A stretch of 45,121 nucleotides of DNA from Candidatus Omnitrophota bacterium (GTDB lineage: Bacteria; Omnitrophota; Gorgyraeia; Zapsychrales; Fredricksoniimonadaceae), in NCBI GenBank assembly GCA_016201795.1, contig JACQCF010000002.1, positions 1 to 45,121 on the forward strand, read 5' to 3'. Positions 33,117 to 43,403 of this stretch are shown piece by piece. Positions within the stretch are counted from its first letter, which is position 1. The number at the start of each line of letters is the position of its first letter. The translations under genes and the position numbers were made by a program. The notes beneath the pieces were generated by a model. That model searched no databases. It saw nothing but the letters and a program-made list of their open reading frames with translations, and was not told where the DNA came from.

Positions 33117-34220
33117 ATGGCTTACATTCGCCTTAAAAACCTTTCCAAGACCTATAAAGGCGGCGCCAACGCCGTCAACGATGTCAATTTAGAAATTGCC
33201 GACAAAGAATTCGTGGTTTTAGTTGGGCCTTCCGGATGCGGCAAGTCAACCACTCTTCGTATGATTGCCGGTTTGGAAGAGGTTTCCTGCGGTGAAATCT
33301 GGATCGACGATAAGTTAGTCAATGATGTGCCGGCCAAAGACCGCAACATCGCCATGGTCTTTCAAAATTACGCGCTTTATCCTCACATGACGGTGTTTGA
33401 AAATATGGCTTTTGGTTTAAAGTTACGTAACTATCCTAAGGCGGAAATCGAAAAGCGTGTTCATGAAGCGGCGGACATTCTGGGGATTAAAAAATATTTA
33501 GACCGCCGTCCGCGTCAGCTCTCCGGCGGGGAACGCCAGCGCGTGGCCGTGGGGCGCTCCATCGTGCGCAAACCTTCGGTGTTTCTTTTTGATGAGCCTT
33601 TAAGCAATCTGGACGCTAAAATGCGCGTACAGATGCGTACGGAAATCCACAAATTGCGCCTGCGCCTGCAGACGACCTTTATTTATGTCACTCACGATCA
33701 GACGGAAGCCATGACCATGGGGGATCGCATCGTGGTCATGAAAGATGGCGTGATTCAGCAAAGCGCGGATCCGATGAGCATTTACGATAACCCCGCCAAT
33801 AAATTTGTCGCCTCATTTATCGGTTCACCGCCGATCAATATGATGACGGGCCGCATTATCAAACGCGATCACAAATTCTTTTTTGACGAAGGAAAGTTTC
33901 AGGTTAAACTCATTGAAGAGATGTGTCCTAAAATGTCCAGGTATGAAGGTCAAGAGGTCCTTCTGGCCATTCGTTCCGAAGATATTTATGATAAGTTGTT
34001 TGCTTCCGAAGCCTCGGCGGATAATACCGTACGTGCGACCTGCGAGGTGGTGGAACCTTTAGGTTCGGAGGTCTTTCTGTATTTAACTTCAGGTCAGCAT
34101 AGTTTCATCGCGCGCGTCGGCGCGCATGACAGGCCCGAGGTTAATCGTGATATGGATTTGGTCTTCGATATGAGCAAGGTGCATTTCTTTGATACCCAAA
34201 CCGAAGAAACCATTGTCTAG
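33117..34220 (+). CDS. ABC transporter ATP-binding protein, sugar (MsmX/UgpC) type
   Basis: The 367-residue ATPase has Walker [10 protein letters not shown] (37-45), Q-loop VFQNYALYP, signature [17 protein letters not shown] (135-151), Walker [14 protein letters not shown] and the switch H193, followed by TOBE domains from about 240. This arrangement is that of the CUT1 carbohydrate ABC importers, whose ATPase (MsmK, MsmX, UgpC, MalK) can serve several permeases. No permease or binding protein is present nearby, so this is an orphan, possibly shared ATPase. Its end overlaps the next gene by 32 bases. Confidence 0.94.
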   Translation: MAYIRLKNLSKTYKGGANAVNDVNLEIADKEFVVLVGPSGCGKSTTLRMIAGLEEVSCGEIWIDDKLVNDVPAKDRNIAMVFQNYALYPHMTVFENMAFGLKLRNYPKAEIEKRVHEAADILGIKKYLDRRPRQLSGGERQRVAVGRSIVRKPSVFLFDEPLSNLDAKMRVQMRTEIHKLRLRLQTTFIYVTHDQTEAMTMGDRIVVMKDGVIQQSADPMSIYDNPANKFVASFIGSPPINMMTGRIIKRDHKFFFDEGKFQVKLIEEMCPKMSRYEGQEVLLAIRSEDIYDKLFASEASADNTVRATCEVVEPLGSEVFLYLTSGQHSFIARVGAHDRPEVNRDMDLVFDMSKVHFFDTQTEETIV

Positions 34221-35484
34221 GCTGTATTTTTTGGTTGTCTTTAGCTTCCTGCTGCCGTTGGCAGGGTTTTTTATTTACGCCGCGAAATATCACGCGGCGT
34301 TTTTCTTTTTGGCCGCTGCTTTGGTTGTCAATATCATTCTTCTGGCGGCCTTTCACCGGCGACTTTCTAAAAAACAGGCGATCATTACTCTGCAAAAAGA
34401 GGAATATTTCGAGAAGACCAATTTACTTAAAGCCGAACTGGGACAAGAATGGCAGACCATTGAATCTTTCCGCCACAAAATCGTCAATTACTCCCAGCTC
34501 AAGAATCTGATCGAAAAACTGGGCATGTGTTTGAGTCTGGAGGAAACATCCACCACGCTCTCCGTCGAGGTCAACAAACTTTTTGGTCATAAAGACATCA
34601 CCGTGATTCTCTACCTTTTTCATTCTACCATCGGGGAGCTGGGCATTTCGTCCTCGCAAAAAGGGCAGATGCAGGTTCATCTGAAAGCCAAAAAGGGGGA
34701 TCTGTTTGACCAATGGGTGGTCAAAACCCTGAACCCCTTGATGGTGGAGGATGCCAACAGTGATTTTCGTTTTGACATTGATAAGATGTCCCAAGAAGAG
34801 GTCAGACAGATACGATCACTGATCAGCGCTCCCTTGATGGAGGCCAATAAAATTTTGGGTATTCTGCGGGTGGACAGCCCTTTACCTCAGCATTTCACCA
34901 CCGATGACCTGCGGTTTTTAAGAACAATCGCGGACTTGACCTCGATTGCGGTGGAAAATGCCCAGCTGTATCAGCGCCTGGAAGAGCTGGCGATCAAAGA
35001 CGGTTTGACGGGCTTGTATCTGCGCCGTTATTTGATGGAGCGTCTCGAGGAGGAAATTGCCAGAGGCGTGCGCAGCAAGTACGAGCTTTCGTTTTTGATG
35101 ATCGATCTGGACCGGTTCAAACAGTATAACGACACTTTTGGTCACATTGCCGGGGATATTGTTTTGCGCAACCTCGCGCAGGTGCTGGTGGAACATTTTA
35201 GCCGGCCAGGCGATTTGATCTGCCGTTATGGCGGCGAGGAGTTTTGTATTCTTTTGCCGGATTGCCCCAAGGCCAAAGCCGCCGAACTGGCGGAGAAATT
35301 GCGTCAAAAAATGCAGAGTCAGGAAATCATGCTTCGTCGGCAAAAAACGCATGTCACCATTTCGGTGGGGGTCGCCTCTTTTCCTAAAGATGCCCGTTTG
35401 AAAGAAGAATTAATTTTTAAAGCCGACGCAGCGCTTTACCAGGCTAAAGAAGGAGGGCGTAACCGCGTATGTTTGGCGTCTTAA
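34189..35484 (+). CDS. Membrane-bound GAF-GGDEF diguanylate cyclase
   Basis: This 431-residue protein likely makes c-di-GMP. Two membrane helices are at about 12-30 and 36-54, a GAF-like sensor domain at about 105-262 and the GGDEF domain from 263. The active site is GGEEF at 348-352, preceded by the inhibitory I-site RPGD at 339-342, five residues upstream as expected. [18 protein letters not shown] carries the metal ligands. The start is a TTG at 34189 with AAGGTG 8 bases upstream, inside the ABC gene; a TTG at 34213 is a shorter option. It overlaps the next cyclase by 16 bases. Confidence 0.93.
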   Translation: MIPKPKKPLSRLYFLVVFSFLLPLAGFFIYAAKYHAAFFFLAAALVVNIILLAAFHRRLSKKQAIITLQKEEYFEKTNLLKAELGQEWQTIESFRHKIVNYSQLKNLIEKLGMCLSLEETSTTLSVEVNKLFGHKDITVILYLFHSTIGELGISSSQKGQMQVHLKAKKGDLFDQWVVKTLNPLMVEDANSDFRFDIDKMSQEEVRQIRSLISAPLMEANKILGILRVDSPLPQHFTTDDLRFLRTIADLTSIAVENAQLYQRLEELAIKDGLTGLYLRRYLMERLEEEIARGVRSKYELSFLMIDLDRFKQYNDTFGHIAGDIVLRNLAQVLVEHFSRPGDLICRYGGEEFCILLPDCPKAKAAELAEKLRQKMQSQEIMLRRQKTHVTISVGVASFPKDARLKEELIFKADAALYQAKEGGRNRVCLAS

Positions 35485-36491
35485 TTGTCTTAACGCTGGT
35501 CTTCATCGGGGTGGTATTTTATCTGGTGAAAATCGTCGTCTTGCAACTGGAACAAAGGGCGGATGAGGATGTTTTAAAATCCAAACAGACCTTTGGGAGC
35601 ATCATTGATCAAAAAGACAAAGCTTATGCCGAAAAAACCCGATTAGAAAAAGAGGCGGCGCAGATTTTTACCTTGTATGAAATGACCAAGGATATCAGCC
35701 GTCACTTTAACGAACAGGAAGCTTTCAATCTTTTTCGTCAGAAACTCAAAGAAAATGTGGTTATGGAAGACTGCCAGCTGGTGGCTGATTTAGCCGATGA
35801 TGCCAAGGAGCAAATCATTCCCGATGACTATTCTTTGTTCGCGCTCAAAAGCAAGGAACAAAAGCTTGGCTTTCTGATTTACAAAGGCGTGCCGTCCAAA
35901 GATAAAGAAAAATTTACGATTCTGGCGCATCAGTTTGCCCTGGCGCTTCGGCGCATACGGCTTTATAAGGATATTGAGCGCCTGGCCGTCACCGATAGCC
36001 CGACGGATGTTTATACGAGGCGATATTTTTTGGAACGTTTCGAGGAAGAAATCAAGCGCGCTCAGGTTAAGAAAATTAAACTTTCGTTTTTTATGCTGGA
36101 TATCGATCATTTTAAGATGGTCAATGACCAGTACGGCCATTTAACGGGTGACTGTGTGTTAAAAGAGATCGGTGTTTTGATCAAGGAAAATATCCGTGAG
36201 ATCGACATTGCCGGTCGCTATGGGGGCGAAGAGTTTTGCGTGGTTTTACCGGAAACCGATCTGGAAGGAGCCCGTCTGGTGGCGGAACGTATTCGCAAAG
36301 CCGCCGAGAAAAGGTTGATCAAGGCTTATGATACTTCCATCCGCATCACTTTAAGCATCGGTATTTCTACCTATCCTAGCGACGGTAAACTGCCGGAGGA
36401 GCTCATCGACAAAGCCGACTGGTCGCTGTATCGCGCCAAGGCCCAGGGCCGCAATTGTGTGGTGGCTTTTGGTCTGTATCATCCATCGTAA
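35469..36491 (+). CDS. Second membrane-bound diguanylate cyclase
   Basis: A 340-residue protein with one membrane helix (3-25), a short coiled coil, a degenerate GAF-like region (about 65-165) and a GGDEF domain from 172. The active site is GGEEF at 252-256 and the I-site REID at 243-246. DIDHFKMVNDQYGHLTGD is intact, but the usual LTGLYNRR entry motif reads SPTDVYTRR. The ATG sits 16 bases inside the preceding cyclase, with AAGGAGG about 15 bases upstream. Probably a tandem duplication with the gene before it; the sensor parts have diverged. Confidence 0.92.
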   Translation: MFGVLIVLTLVFIGVVFYLVKIVVLQLEQRADEDVLKSKQTFGSIIDQKDKAYAEKTRLEKEAAQIFTLYEMTKDISRHFNEQEAFNLFRQKLKENVVMEDCQLVADLADDAKEQIIPDDYSLFALKSKEQKLGFLIYKGVPSKDKEKFTILAHQFALALRRIRLYKDIERLAVTDSPTDVYTRRYFLERFEEEIKRAQVKKIKLSFFMLDIDHFKMVNDQYGHLTGDCVLKEIGVLIKENIREIDIAGRYGGEEFCVVLPETDLEGARLVAERIRKAAEKRLIKAYDTSIRITLSIGISTYPSDGKLPEELIDKADWSLYRAKAQGRNCVVAFGLYHPS

Positions 36492-36521
36492 ATTTTAGAT
36501 TCTCTTTTTTTACCATCCCGC

Positions 36522-36550
36522 TTGAATCCCTTTTATAATTAAGTTAAAAT
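36522..36550 (+). promoter_or_regulatory. Candidate promoter of the envelope operon
   Basis: TTGAAT at 36522-36527 and TAAAAT at 36545-36550 are 17 bases apart in the 131-base AT-rich gap before the ROK gene. A long operon seems to start here. Confidence 0.45.
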
Positions 36551-36622
36551 AATTTTGGTTGGAATTAAGTATTTAATATTATCCAATTTTAGTTTCCGTT
36601 TAATTCCTAGCTTAAGGATTTT

Positions 36623-37552
36623 ATGAAGAAGTATGTTGTTGGTGTGGATGTCGGCGGCACCAATATCAAATTGGGTCTGGTGCATCCAGGCGGCCGGGTT
36701 ATGGCCCGAAGTCATTTCCCCACAAAGCCTTTGAGCTCTTCGAAAAAACAACTGATCGCTGTTTTGGCCGAAGCCATCAAAAAAATAATCACCGTCAACG
36801 ATTTAAAAATTAAAGACATCGCCGGTATTGGCATTGGTCTTCCGGGCCTGATCGATTATCCCCGCGGCAGGGTTCGTTTTTTGCCGAATATCCCAGGCTG
36901 GAGAAATGTCCCCTTAAAAGCGATTTTGCAGAAAAAATTAAACTTACCGGTTTTCATTGATAATGATGTTACATTGATTACGCTGGCGGAATGGAAATTC
37001 GGCGCTGGCCGTGGCGTCGAGCATTTGATCTGCCTGACGCTGGGCACGGGGGTTGGCAGCGGTTTGATTCTGGATAATCGGCTTTATCGCGGCGCGGCCA
37101 ATGCCGCCGGCGAATTGGGCCACCTGCCTTTGAATGAACAGGGCCCCGCCTGCAATTGCGGAGGTTTTGGCTGTTTCGAGACTTACGTGGGCAACCGACG
37201 TTTATTTGCCTTAGCCAGCCGGATTATGAATAAACCGAAGATGACCACCCAACAAATGTTTGTTTTAGCCAATCAGGGGCATCCCAAAGCCCTGCGGTTT
37301 TGGCGCCAGGTAGCCACGCATATCGGCAACGGTTTGGTGGGGGTTGTAAATTTATTTAACCCAGAGCTTATTATCATCGGCGGCGGGGTTTCCAATAATG
37401 AAAAGTTTTTATTTCCAGCCATCAGGGCCGTGATTAAAAAGCGGGCCATGAGCCTGCAGGCTGCGATGGTCAAAATCAGACGGGCCAAGCTGGGGGATGA
37501 CGCCGGTATAATCGGAGCACAAGTTCTCGTTGATCATGCGAAAAGTCTATAA
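36623..37552 (+). CDS. ROK-family sugar kinase (glucokinase-like)
   Basis: The 309-residue protein has the phosphate-binding GVDVGGTNIKLG (7-18), IDNDVTLITLAEWKFGAG, LTLGTGVGSGLI, the ROK signature with ELGHLPL and a zinc loop CNCGGFGCFE. ROK members phosphorylate glucose, ManNAc or GlcNAc, or act as regulators; there is no helix-turn-helix, so this is a kinase. The substrate is not determined. It ends 17 bases inside the start of lptD. Supplying sugar phosphates to the nucleotide-sugar genes downstream is a plausible role. Confidence 0.93.
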   Translation: MKKYVVGVDVGGTNIKLGLVHPGGRVMARSHFPTKPLSSSKKQLIAVLAEAIKKIITVNDLKIKDIAGIGIGLPGLIDYPRGRVRFLPNIPGWRNVPLKAILQKKLNLPVFIDNDVTLITLAEWKFGAGRGVEHLICLTLGTGVGSGLILDNRLYRGAANAAGELGHLPLNEQGPACNCGGFGCFETYVGNRRLFALASRIMNKPKMTTQQMFVLANQGHPKALRFWRQVATHIGNGLVGVVNLFNPELIIIGGGVSNNEKFLFPAIRAVIKKRAMSLQAAMVKIRRAKLGDDAGIIGAQVLVDHAKSL

Positions 37553-39758
37553 AATTATTCTGCGTTGTTGTTTTTATCTGCTTGTTTTTGGCAGTTTGTT
37601 TTTAATTCCTTCACAGGTTCATTCCTCCAATATTAATCCCGATCATGAAAAAGGTTTCGATTTTAAACAAAAAAATTTTTTGGACATTAAGCCTAAGAAT
37701 GTTAAATCGGTTCAACTGGAGGCTGATCAGGTACAATTTTCTCAACAGACCAATAAAGCCATCGCCACCGGCCATGTGGTGGTGACGGCCCAAACAACCG
37801 TTCTTTACTCGGATCAATTGGAGCTTGAGAAAAGCGTGGGCGAGGCTGTCGCCAGTGGCCACGTGTATATGGACTCGCCTTCGATGCAGGTGGATGCCGA
37901 TACAGCTACCTACAATTTTAACGAAGGTACCGGTGAATTTCAAAACGCCAGGATTTTTAATGAGCCTTTTCAGATTAAAGGCGAGGTGATCAGCAAGGTC
38001 TCAGAGAACCACATGGTCATGCAAGACGGTTTTTTAACCACCTGTGATCATGATATTCCGCATTTTCGCATAGCGACCCATCGCATGGATGTTTATCAGA
38101 AAGATAAAGCCGTCGCCAGAGGAGTCACCATGTATTTGGGCAAGGTGCCGGTCATGTATTTGCCTCAATATGTACAGGATTTAAAAAATCGGCCTGTGTT
38201 TACCGTAACCCCCGGTTACAGGAAAGATTTCGGAGCGTTTTTATTAACTGCCTTGCATCTTAAACTGTCGGATCATGTGAAGGTTCTTGTGCATGGCGAT
38301 TTTCGTGAACGTACAGGAATAGCCGAAGGGGCGGATGTTAAGTATGAAACCCCTCGTTTTGGAGCGGGTATTCTACGAACCTATTACACGTATGAGACTC
38401 AGATCGCCTCCAATCATTTATGGAATCTTTACAACAGTGCGGGTATTAAAAAAGGGCCAACGATAAGACATGAGCGTTACCGGGTGGAGTGGCGGCACCA
38501 GTGGAAGATTGATAAAGACACCAGCGCGATTTGGCAATATTATAAAATCCATGATTATGATTTAAGCAACATGGGTTTTATCAAAAAATATTTTGAGAGG
38601 GAATTCAGACAAGGTCCGGATGTGAACACGTACTTTTTGTTAACGCGCAATCTCCCTAAAGGGGCATTGTCTTTTCGTATTGATGCCAGCCGTGTCAACC
38701 CCGCTTTACAGGGAGTGGATCATTTCCCGGAAATCAGATACGATTTAGGCGGTCAGCAATTGGGTCATACAAACTTCTATTTAAACACCACGGACACGTT
38801 TTCTAACATACAGAACCAACAGCCCGATAATCACATGAAAACCATGCGCATGGACGTGAATAATGAAATTTCTTATCCTAAAAAGATCGCTTTTATAGAA
38901 TTTCGGCCTTTTGTGGGAGGCGAGCATACTTATTACAGCCGTACCAATGATGTGAATGAACGTTCGGTCGTACGAGGGCAGTTTAAAACCGGGGCGGACT
39001 TAACCACGCATTTTTATCGTATGTGGAATTTTCATAAGAATATATGGGGTGTTGACATTAACGGTTTGCGCCATGTGGTGACCCCTTCAGCGACCTACGG
39101 TTACGTTCATCGCCCCACCATCAGCGCCAGCCATTTTAACCAGTTTGACAGCATCGATGCGCTGAGTCAATCGCATAGCGTTCATTTATCTTTGGAAAAT
39201 AAACTGCAGACTAAACGCGGTAAGCAATCCGTGGATTTGCTGCGTACGATTGTGGAAACGGATTATCAATTGCTTAAAACCGAACCGGGCCGCAGTTTTG
39301 GACCCGTCACCTCGACGGTTGAATTCATACCTAACAGCTGGCTGAGTTTTAGGGCCGACGAAAATTACGATAATAAGAATAAACGTTGGAATAACGCCAA
39401 TTTTGATACCTATATTAATGGCGGGGACAAATGGTCCTTTGGGATTGGCAAACGCTATGCCCGCCATGTGGACGACCAGATCACCACCGAGTTAAGATAT
39501 AAAATTAATCCCAAATGGAAAATCAAGATCTACGACCGTTTTCTAGTTGACAAAGGAACCATCAAAGAAGAAGATTATGCTTTAACTCGCGATCTTCATG
39601 AATGGGAAATGGATATCGATTATCATCAGGAAAGAGGAGCAGGAACCGGAATTTTTGTAGTCTTTAGACTTAAGGCCTTCCCGAATATGGGTATTGATCT
39701 CTTTTCCGATAGTTTCCATCAACCCAAGGCGGGTTCACAAAGTTCAACCGGAAATTAA
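37536..39758 (+). CDS. lptD: LPS-assembly outer-membrane protein LptD
   Basis: LptD is the beta-barrel that inserts lipopolysaccharide into the outer leaflet. The ATG at 37536 begins a signal peptide (ending VHS, about residue 30); a TTG at 37530 is less likely. Residues about 50-170 are an OstA/LptA-type beta-jellyroll with VQLEADQVQFSQQ and AIATGHVVVTA, and the rest is an amphipathic-strand barrel of about 550 residues ending near GIFVVFRLKAFPNMG. Only one cysteine remains in the mature part, so the disulfide pairs of the E. coli protein are absent. Its presence shows the cell has an outer membrane with LPS. LptE is not visible. Confidence 0.9.
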   Translation: MRKVYKIILRCCFYLLVFGSLFLIPSQVHSSNINPDHEKGFDFKQKNFLDIKPKNVKSVQLEADQVQFSQQTNKAIATGHVVVTAQTTVLYSDQLELEKSVGEAVASGHVYMDSPSMQVDADTATYNFNEGTGEFQNARIFNEPFQIKGEVISKVSENHMVMQDGFLTTCDHDIPHFRIATHRMDVYQKDKAVARGVTMYLGKVPVMYLPQYVQDLKNRPVFTVTPGYRKDFGAFLLTALHLKLSDHVKVLVHGDFRERTGIAEGADVKYETPRFGAGILRTYYTYETQIASNHLWNLYNSAGIKKGPTIRHERYRVEWRHQWKIDKDTSAIWQYYKIHDYDLSNMGFIKKYFEREFRQGPDVNTYFLLTRNLPKGALSFRIDASRVNPALQGVDHFPEIRYDLGGQQLGHTNFYLNTTDTFSNIQNQQPDNHMKTMRMDVNNEISYPKKIAFIEFRPFVGGEHTYYSRTNDVNERSVVRGQFKTGADLTTHFYRMWNFHKNIWGVDINGLRHVVTPSATYGYVHRPTISASHFNQFDSIDALSQSHSVHLSLENKLQTKRGKQSVDLLRTIVETDYQLLKTEPGRSFGPVTSTVEFIPNSWLSFRADENYDNKNKRWNNANFDTYINGGDKWSFGIGKRYARHVDDQITTELRYKINPKWKIKIYDRFLVDKGTIKEEDYALTRDLHEWEMDIDYHQERGAGTGIFVVFRLKAFPNMGIDLFSDSFHQPKAGSQSSTGN

Positions 39759-39772
39759 TTTTAGGAAGCTAT

Positions 39773-41098
39773 ATGAATATCGCTATTATTGGTTCAGGAT
39801 ATGTGGGACTTGTGACGGGAGTATGTTTGGCGCATATCGGCCACCATGTGATTTGTGTGGATAATAATCCACAAAAAATCAAGAAGCTTAAAGGAGGCCA
39901 GGTGCCTATCTATGAGCCGGGGCTTCAGGAATTGATGCGCGCATGCGTTAAAAAGAAACGGCTTAAATTTACAGGCTCGATTAAAGAGGCCTGTCAGCAA
40001 TCTTCCGTCATTTTTTTAGCTTTGCCCACCCCTCCTAAATCCAATGGCGACGCGGATTTGACGTATATCGAGAATGCCTCGCGGGAAATTGCCTTGAACA
40101 TGGATTCTTATAAACTAATCGTCGAAAAATCTACTGTCCCGGCCCAAACCGGTAAGAAAATTCAACGCACCATTCAATTGAATTTACCCAGAAAATTTAA
40201 AAAGGGAAATAAAATTCTTCTGGGTTTTGATGTGGCCTCCAACCCCGAATTTTTAAAGGAAGGTTCAGCGGTTCATGATTTTATGAATCCGGATCGGGTG
40301 GTCTTGGGGGTGGAAAGCAAGAAGGCGGAGAAAATCTTAAGAGAAATTTATAAGCCGCTTAAAACTAAAATGGTGGTGACCAATATCGCTTCTTCCGAGA
40401 TAATCAAGCATGCCTCCAATTCATTTTTGACCACGAAAATTTCTTTTATTAATGCGGTGGCGCAAATCTGTGACCGGGTGGGAGCGGATGTGCTCAAAGT
40501 GGCAGAGGGCATGGGATTGGATAAACGCATTGGCCGTCAGTTTTTGGATGCCGGCATAGGTTATGGGGGCAGCTGTTTTCCCAAAGACGTGGATTCGTTT
40601 ATTCATTTGGGTGAAAAGAACGGTTATGATTTTGCGTTGCTCAAAGAGGTCAGGCGCATCAATGACTGGCAGCGCCGTTGGTTCGTACGTTTGATTGAAG
40701 AAAAGCTGTGGAACATTAAAGATAAGACCATCGGCGTATGGGGCATTGCTTTTAAGCCCAACACCGATGACATCCGCAATGCCGCCGCCATCGAAATCGT
40801 CCGTATGCTTCAGGCCGAAAGGGCACGGGTACGCCTTTATGATCCTAAGGCCATGGACAATGCACGTCATGTCCTTAAAGGGGTTACTTTCTGTGATGAT
40901 CCTTATGCGGCCACACAAGGTTGCGACTGCCTGCTTTTGCTGACCGAATGGCAGGAATTTAAGGACGTTGATTTCATCCAGGTGCATGAGGCCATGCGCC
41001 AGGCCGTTATTTTCGACGGCCGTAACTTCCTTGATGCAGAGCATTTGCGCAGAATGGGTTTTGAATATTTCGCTATCGGCAGAGGCAGGTCGGTGTGA
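39773..41098 (+). CDS. UDP-glucose 6-dehydrogenase
   Basis: This enzyme oxidises UDP-glucose to UDP-glucuronate with two NAD. The 441-residue protein has the Rossmann opening IAIIGSGYVGLVTGVCLA, VASNPEFLKEGSAVHDF, and the catalytic cysteine C268 in GYGGSCFPKD. The C-terminal UDP-binding domain has WGIAFKPNTDDIRNAAA. AGGAAG precedes the ATG. Its product is the substrate of the UDP-xylose synthase gene two positions downstream. The next gene starts in its stop codon (GTGA). Confidence 0.95.
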   Translation: MNIAIIGSGYVGLVTGVCLAHIGHHVICVDNNPQKIKKLKGGQVPIYEPGLQELMRACVKKKRLKFTGSIKEACQQSSVIFLALPTPPKSNGDADLTYIENASREIALNMDSYKLIVEKSTVPAQTGKKIQRTIQLNLPRKFKKGNKILLGFDVASNPEFLKEGSAVHDFMNPDRVVLGVESKKAEKILREIYKPLKTKMVVTNIASSEIIKHASNSFLTTKISFINAVAQICDRVGADVLKVAEGMGLDKRIGRQFLDAGIGYGGSCFPKDVDSFIHLGEKNGYDFALLKEVRRINDWQRRWFVRLIEEKLWNIKDKTIGVWGIAFKPNTDDIRNAAAIEIVRMLQAERARVRLYDPKAMDNARHVLKGVTFCDDPYAATQGCDCLLLLTEWQEFKDVDFIQVHEAMRQAVIFDGRNFLDAEHLRRMGFEYFAIGRGRSV

Positions 41099-42387
41099 GT
41101 AAAAGGTTGCAGCAAAAAATCAAAACCAGGAAAGCCCGGGTGGCGGTGATCGGCTTAGGTTATGTCGGCCTGCCGCTGGCCGTGGCCTTTGCCCGCCGAG
41201 GGTTTAAAGTGCTGGGCATTGATACCAATACCCAGCGGGTGGCGCGTATCAATCACTTAAGAAGCTACATTGCGGATGTCAGTAACAGACAGATCGCGGT
41301 ATTGATTCGTCAGGGTAAGTTTATGGCCTCGACGGACATCGGCTTATTGCAGCAGGCTGATGTCATGATTATCTGCGTGCCGACCCCTCTGAAGCGTAAA
41401 TACACGCCGGACATTTCTTTCATGGTCAAAGCCGTGCGCAGCATGGCCGGGTATATCCGCAAAGACACGCTTGTTGTTTTGGAAAGCACCACTTATCCGG
41501 GCACGACGGAAGAACTGATTAAACCTGAACTGGAAAAAAGCGGCCTTCGGGCAGGAAGAGATTTTTACCTGGCGTTTTCACCGGAGCGTATTGACCCTGG
41601 CAACCGGCATTTTAAAGTCGCGCAGATCCCCAAGGTGGTCGGCGGACTGACAGCGCGCTGCACGCGCTTGACCAAACTGTTGTACCGGCAGATCATCACA
41701 AGCGTGCATGAGGTCTCCTCACCCAGGGCTGCGGAAATGACTAAATTGTTGGAAAATTCCTTCCGTATTGTCAATATCGGCTGGATCAATGAAGTGGCTC
41801 AGATGTGCCATAAGCTTGGCATTGATGTGTGGGAAGTCATCGAGGCCGCGAAAACCAAACCATTTGGCTTTATGCCGTTTTATCCAGGCTTAGGGGTGGG
41901 GGGCCACTGTATTCCCGAGGATCCTTTGTATTTGTACTGGAAAGCCAAACGGTATGGATTTAACTCTAAATTCATTAAACTGGCGGCGGATATCAACGCG
42001 CACATGCCGCATTATTGTCTGCACCGTCTCGAGGCGCTGTTGGGCAAGCCTCTGGTTGATGCGAAAATTTTAGTGGTGGGGATAACCTATAAAAAAGACG
42101 TCAAGGACTTGCGTAAATCCCCGTCGATTAGACTGGTGGAACTTCTCAAACAATATCAGGGTCAGGTGGATTATTATGATCCGCTGGTGCCGTATTTGAA
42201 AATTGGCGGCATTGACCTGCAATCCATCCGTCTTGAGGCCAAAACCGTCAAAGGCTACGATGGGTTGGTCATGGCGGTGGGTCACAGCGGTATTGATTAT
42301 GCTTTGATCCGCCGTCATGCCAAGTTTATTTTCGATATCAAAAACATCTATCAGGGTGTTGGGGATCCTAAAATTGTGAGGTTGTAA
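41095..42387 (+). CDS. Nucleotide-sugar dehydrogenase, UDP-HexNAc type (WbpA/WecC-like)
   Basis: The 430-residue protein has [42 protein letters not shown] and the catalytic cysteine C272 in [13 protein letters not shown]. The HCIPEDP form and the [17 protein letters not shown] segment point to the UDP-N-acetylglucosamine (or UDP-GlcNAc/GalNAc) 6-dehydrogenase group instead of UDP-glucose. It makes a uronic acid amino sugar for surface polysaccharide. The start is a GTG overlapping the preceding stop by four bases. Substrate is inferred from the subfamily. Confidence 0.9.
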   Translation: MSKRLQQKIKTRKARVAVIGLGYVGLPLAVAFARRGFKVLGIDTNTQRVARINHLRSYIADVSNRQIAVLIRQGKFMASTDIGLLQQADVMIICVPTPLKRKYTPDISFMVKAVRSMAGYIRKDTLVVLESTTYPGTTEELIKPELEKSGLRAGRDFYLAFSPERIDPGNRHFKVAQIPKVVGGLTARCTRLTKLLYRQIITSVHEVSSPRAAEMTKLLENSFRIVNIGWINEVAQMCHKLGIDVWEVIEAAKTKPFGFMPFYPGLGVGGHCIPEDPLYLYWKAKRYGFNSKFIKLAADINAHMPHYCLHRLEALLGKPLVDAKILVVGITYKKDVKDLRKSPSIRLVELLKQYQGQVDYYDPLVPYLKIGGIDLQSIRLEAKTVKGYDGLVMAVGHSGIDYALIRRHAKFIFDIKNIYQGVGDPKIVRL

Positions 42388-43331
42388 TGCCTGTAAAAAA
42401 AGTTATTTTGATTACCGGCGGGGCGGGGTTTTTGGGCAGCCATTTATGCGACTGGTTTATTGCCAGAGGCTTTTATGTGATCGCCCTCGATAATTTGATC
42501 ACCGGCTCATCGAAAAATATCGCGCATCTGCTAAGCCACAAACATTTTCGGTTCATGAAACATAATATTTCCAAACCCGTGCGTCTGGGCGGCCGCCTGG
42601 ATTATGTCTTGCATTTTGCCTCGCCGGCCTCCCCGGTAGATTATATGAACCACCCCATTGAGACCATGATGGCGGGTGCGCAGGGAACACAGAATACCCT
42701 GGAGTTAGCCAGAGCCAAAAAAGCCACCTTTATGCTAGCCTCAACGTCGGAGGTGTACGGTGACCCCCTGGAACACCCGCAGAAAGAGAGTTATTGGGGC
42801 CATGTCAATCCTAATGGGCCGCGCAGCGTCTACGATGAAGCCAAACGTTATGCGGAGGCCCTGACCTTGGCTTATGAAAAAGTGCATCGGATACCTGTGA
42901 AGATCGTGCGTATTTTTAATACTTATGGCCCGCGCATGCAAATCAATGACGGCAGGGTGGTTCCCAATTTTATCGACCAGATTTTGCACCATCGGCCTCT
43001 GACGGTATACGGCAGGGGCAATCAGACCCGCTCGTTTTGTTACGTGGATGATCTTATCAAGGGCATTACCAAACTTTTGTTTTCTAAACTATGCGGTCCT
43101 GTCAATATCGGCAATCCGCGGGAATTTACCATCTTGGAATTTGCCCGGCTGGTCAGAAAGATTTATAACCCCCAGGCGAAGATTATTTTTTTGCCTTTGC
43201 CCCCAGATGACCCCCGACAGCGCTGTCCGGATATCCGTTTGGCCCGTCAAAAGTTGAACTGGGAGCCTAAAATTCCTCTCCAACAAGGGATTCAAATGAC
43301 CATGGAGTGGTTTGCTAAATATCATCCTTAA
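42387..43331 (+). CDS. UDP-glucuronate decarboxylase (UDP-xylose synthase)
   Basis: The 314-residue short-chain dehydrogenase has the NAD motif GGAGFLGSH (11-19), [11 protein letters not shown], the catalytic T120 with [14 protein letters not shown], and Y149/K153 in YDEAKRYAE. These together with [13 protein letters not shown] are the UXS pattern, converting UDP-glucuronate to UDP-xylose. The upstream UDP-glucose dehydrogenase supplies the substrate. It starts in the stop of the previous gene (TAATG). Confidence 0.92.
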   Translation: MPVKKVILITGGAGFLGSHLCDWFIARGFYVIALDNLITGSSKNIAHLLSHKHFRFMKHNISKPVRLGGRLDYVLHFASPASPVDYMNHPIETMMAGAQGTQNTLELARAKKATFMLASTSEVYGDPLEHPQKESYWGHVNPNGPRSVYDEAKRYAEALTLAYEKVHRIPVKIVRIFNTYGPRMQINDGRVVPNFIDQILHHRPLTVYGRGNQTRSFCYVDDLIKGITKLLFSKLCGPVNIGNPREFTILEFARLVRKIYNPQAKIIFLPLPPDDPRQRCPDIRLARQKLNWEPKIPLQQGIQMTMEWFAKYHP

Positions 43332-43349
43332 GGGGTATGGTTTTTTGAG

Positions 43350-43379
43350 TTGAATGGCACGGTACACTTAGGCTATACT
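43350..43379 (+). promoter_or_regulatory. Candidate internal promoter before the split ThDP enzyme
   Basis: TTGAAT at 43350-43355 and TATACT at 43374-43379 are 18 bases apart in the short gap after the UDP-xylose synthase gene, 25 bases before the ATG at 43404. Confidence 0.4.
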
Positions 43380-43403
43380 ACAGCGGATTTTAAAGGGACA
43401 GAT

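Noticed and set aside
40421-41044. 207-codon minus-strand frame opposite the UDP-glucose dehydrogenase
   Set aside because: Antisense shadow of a conserved enzyme gene with no start signal or family resemblance.
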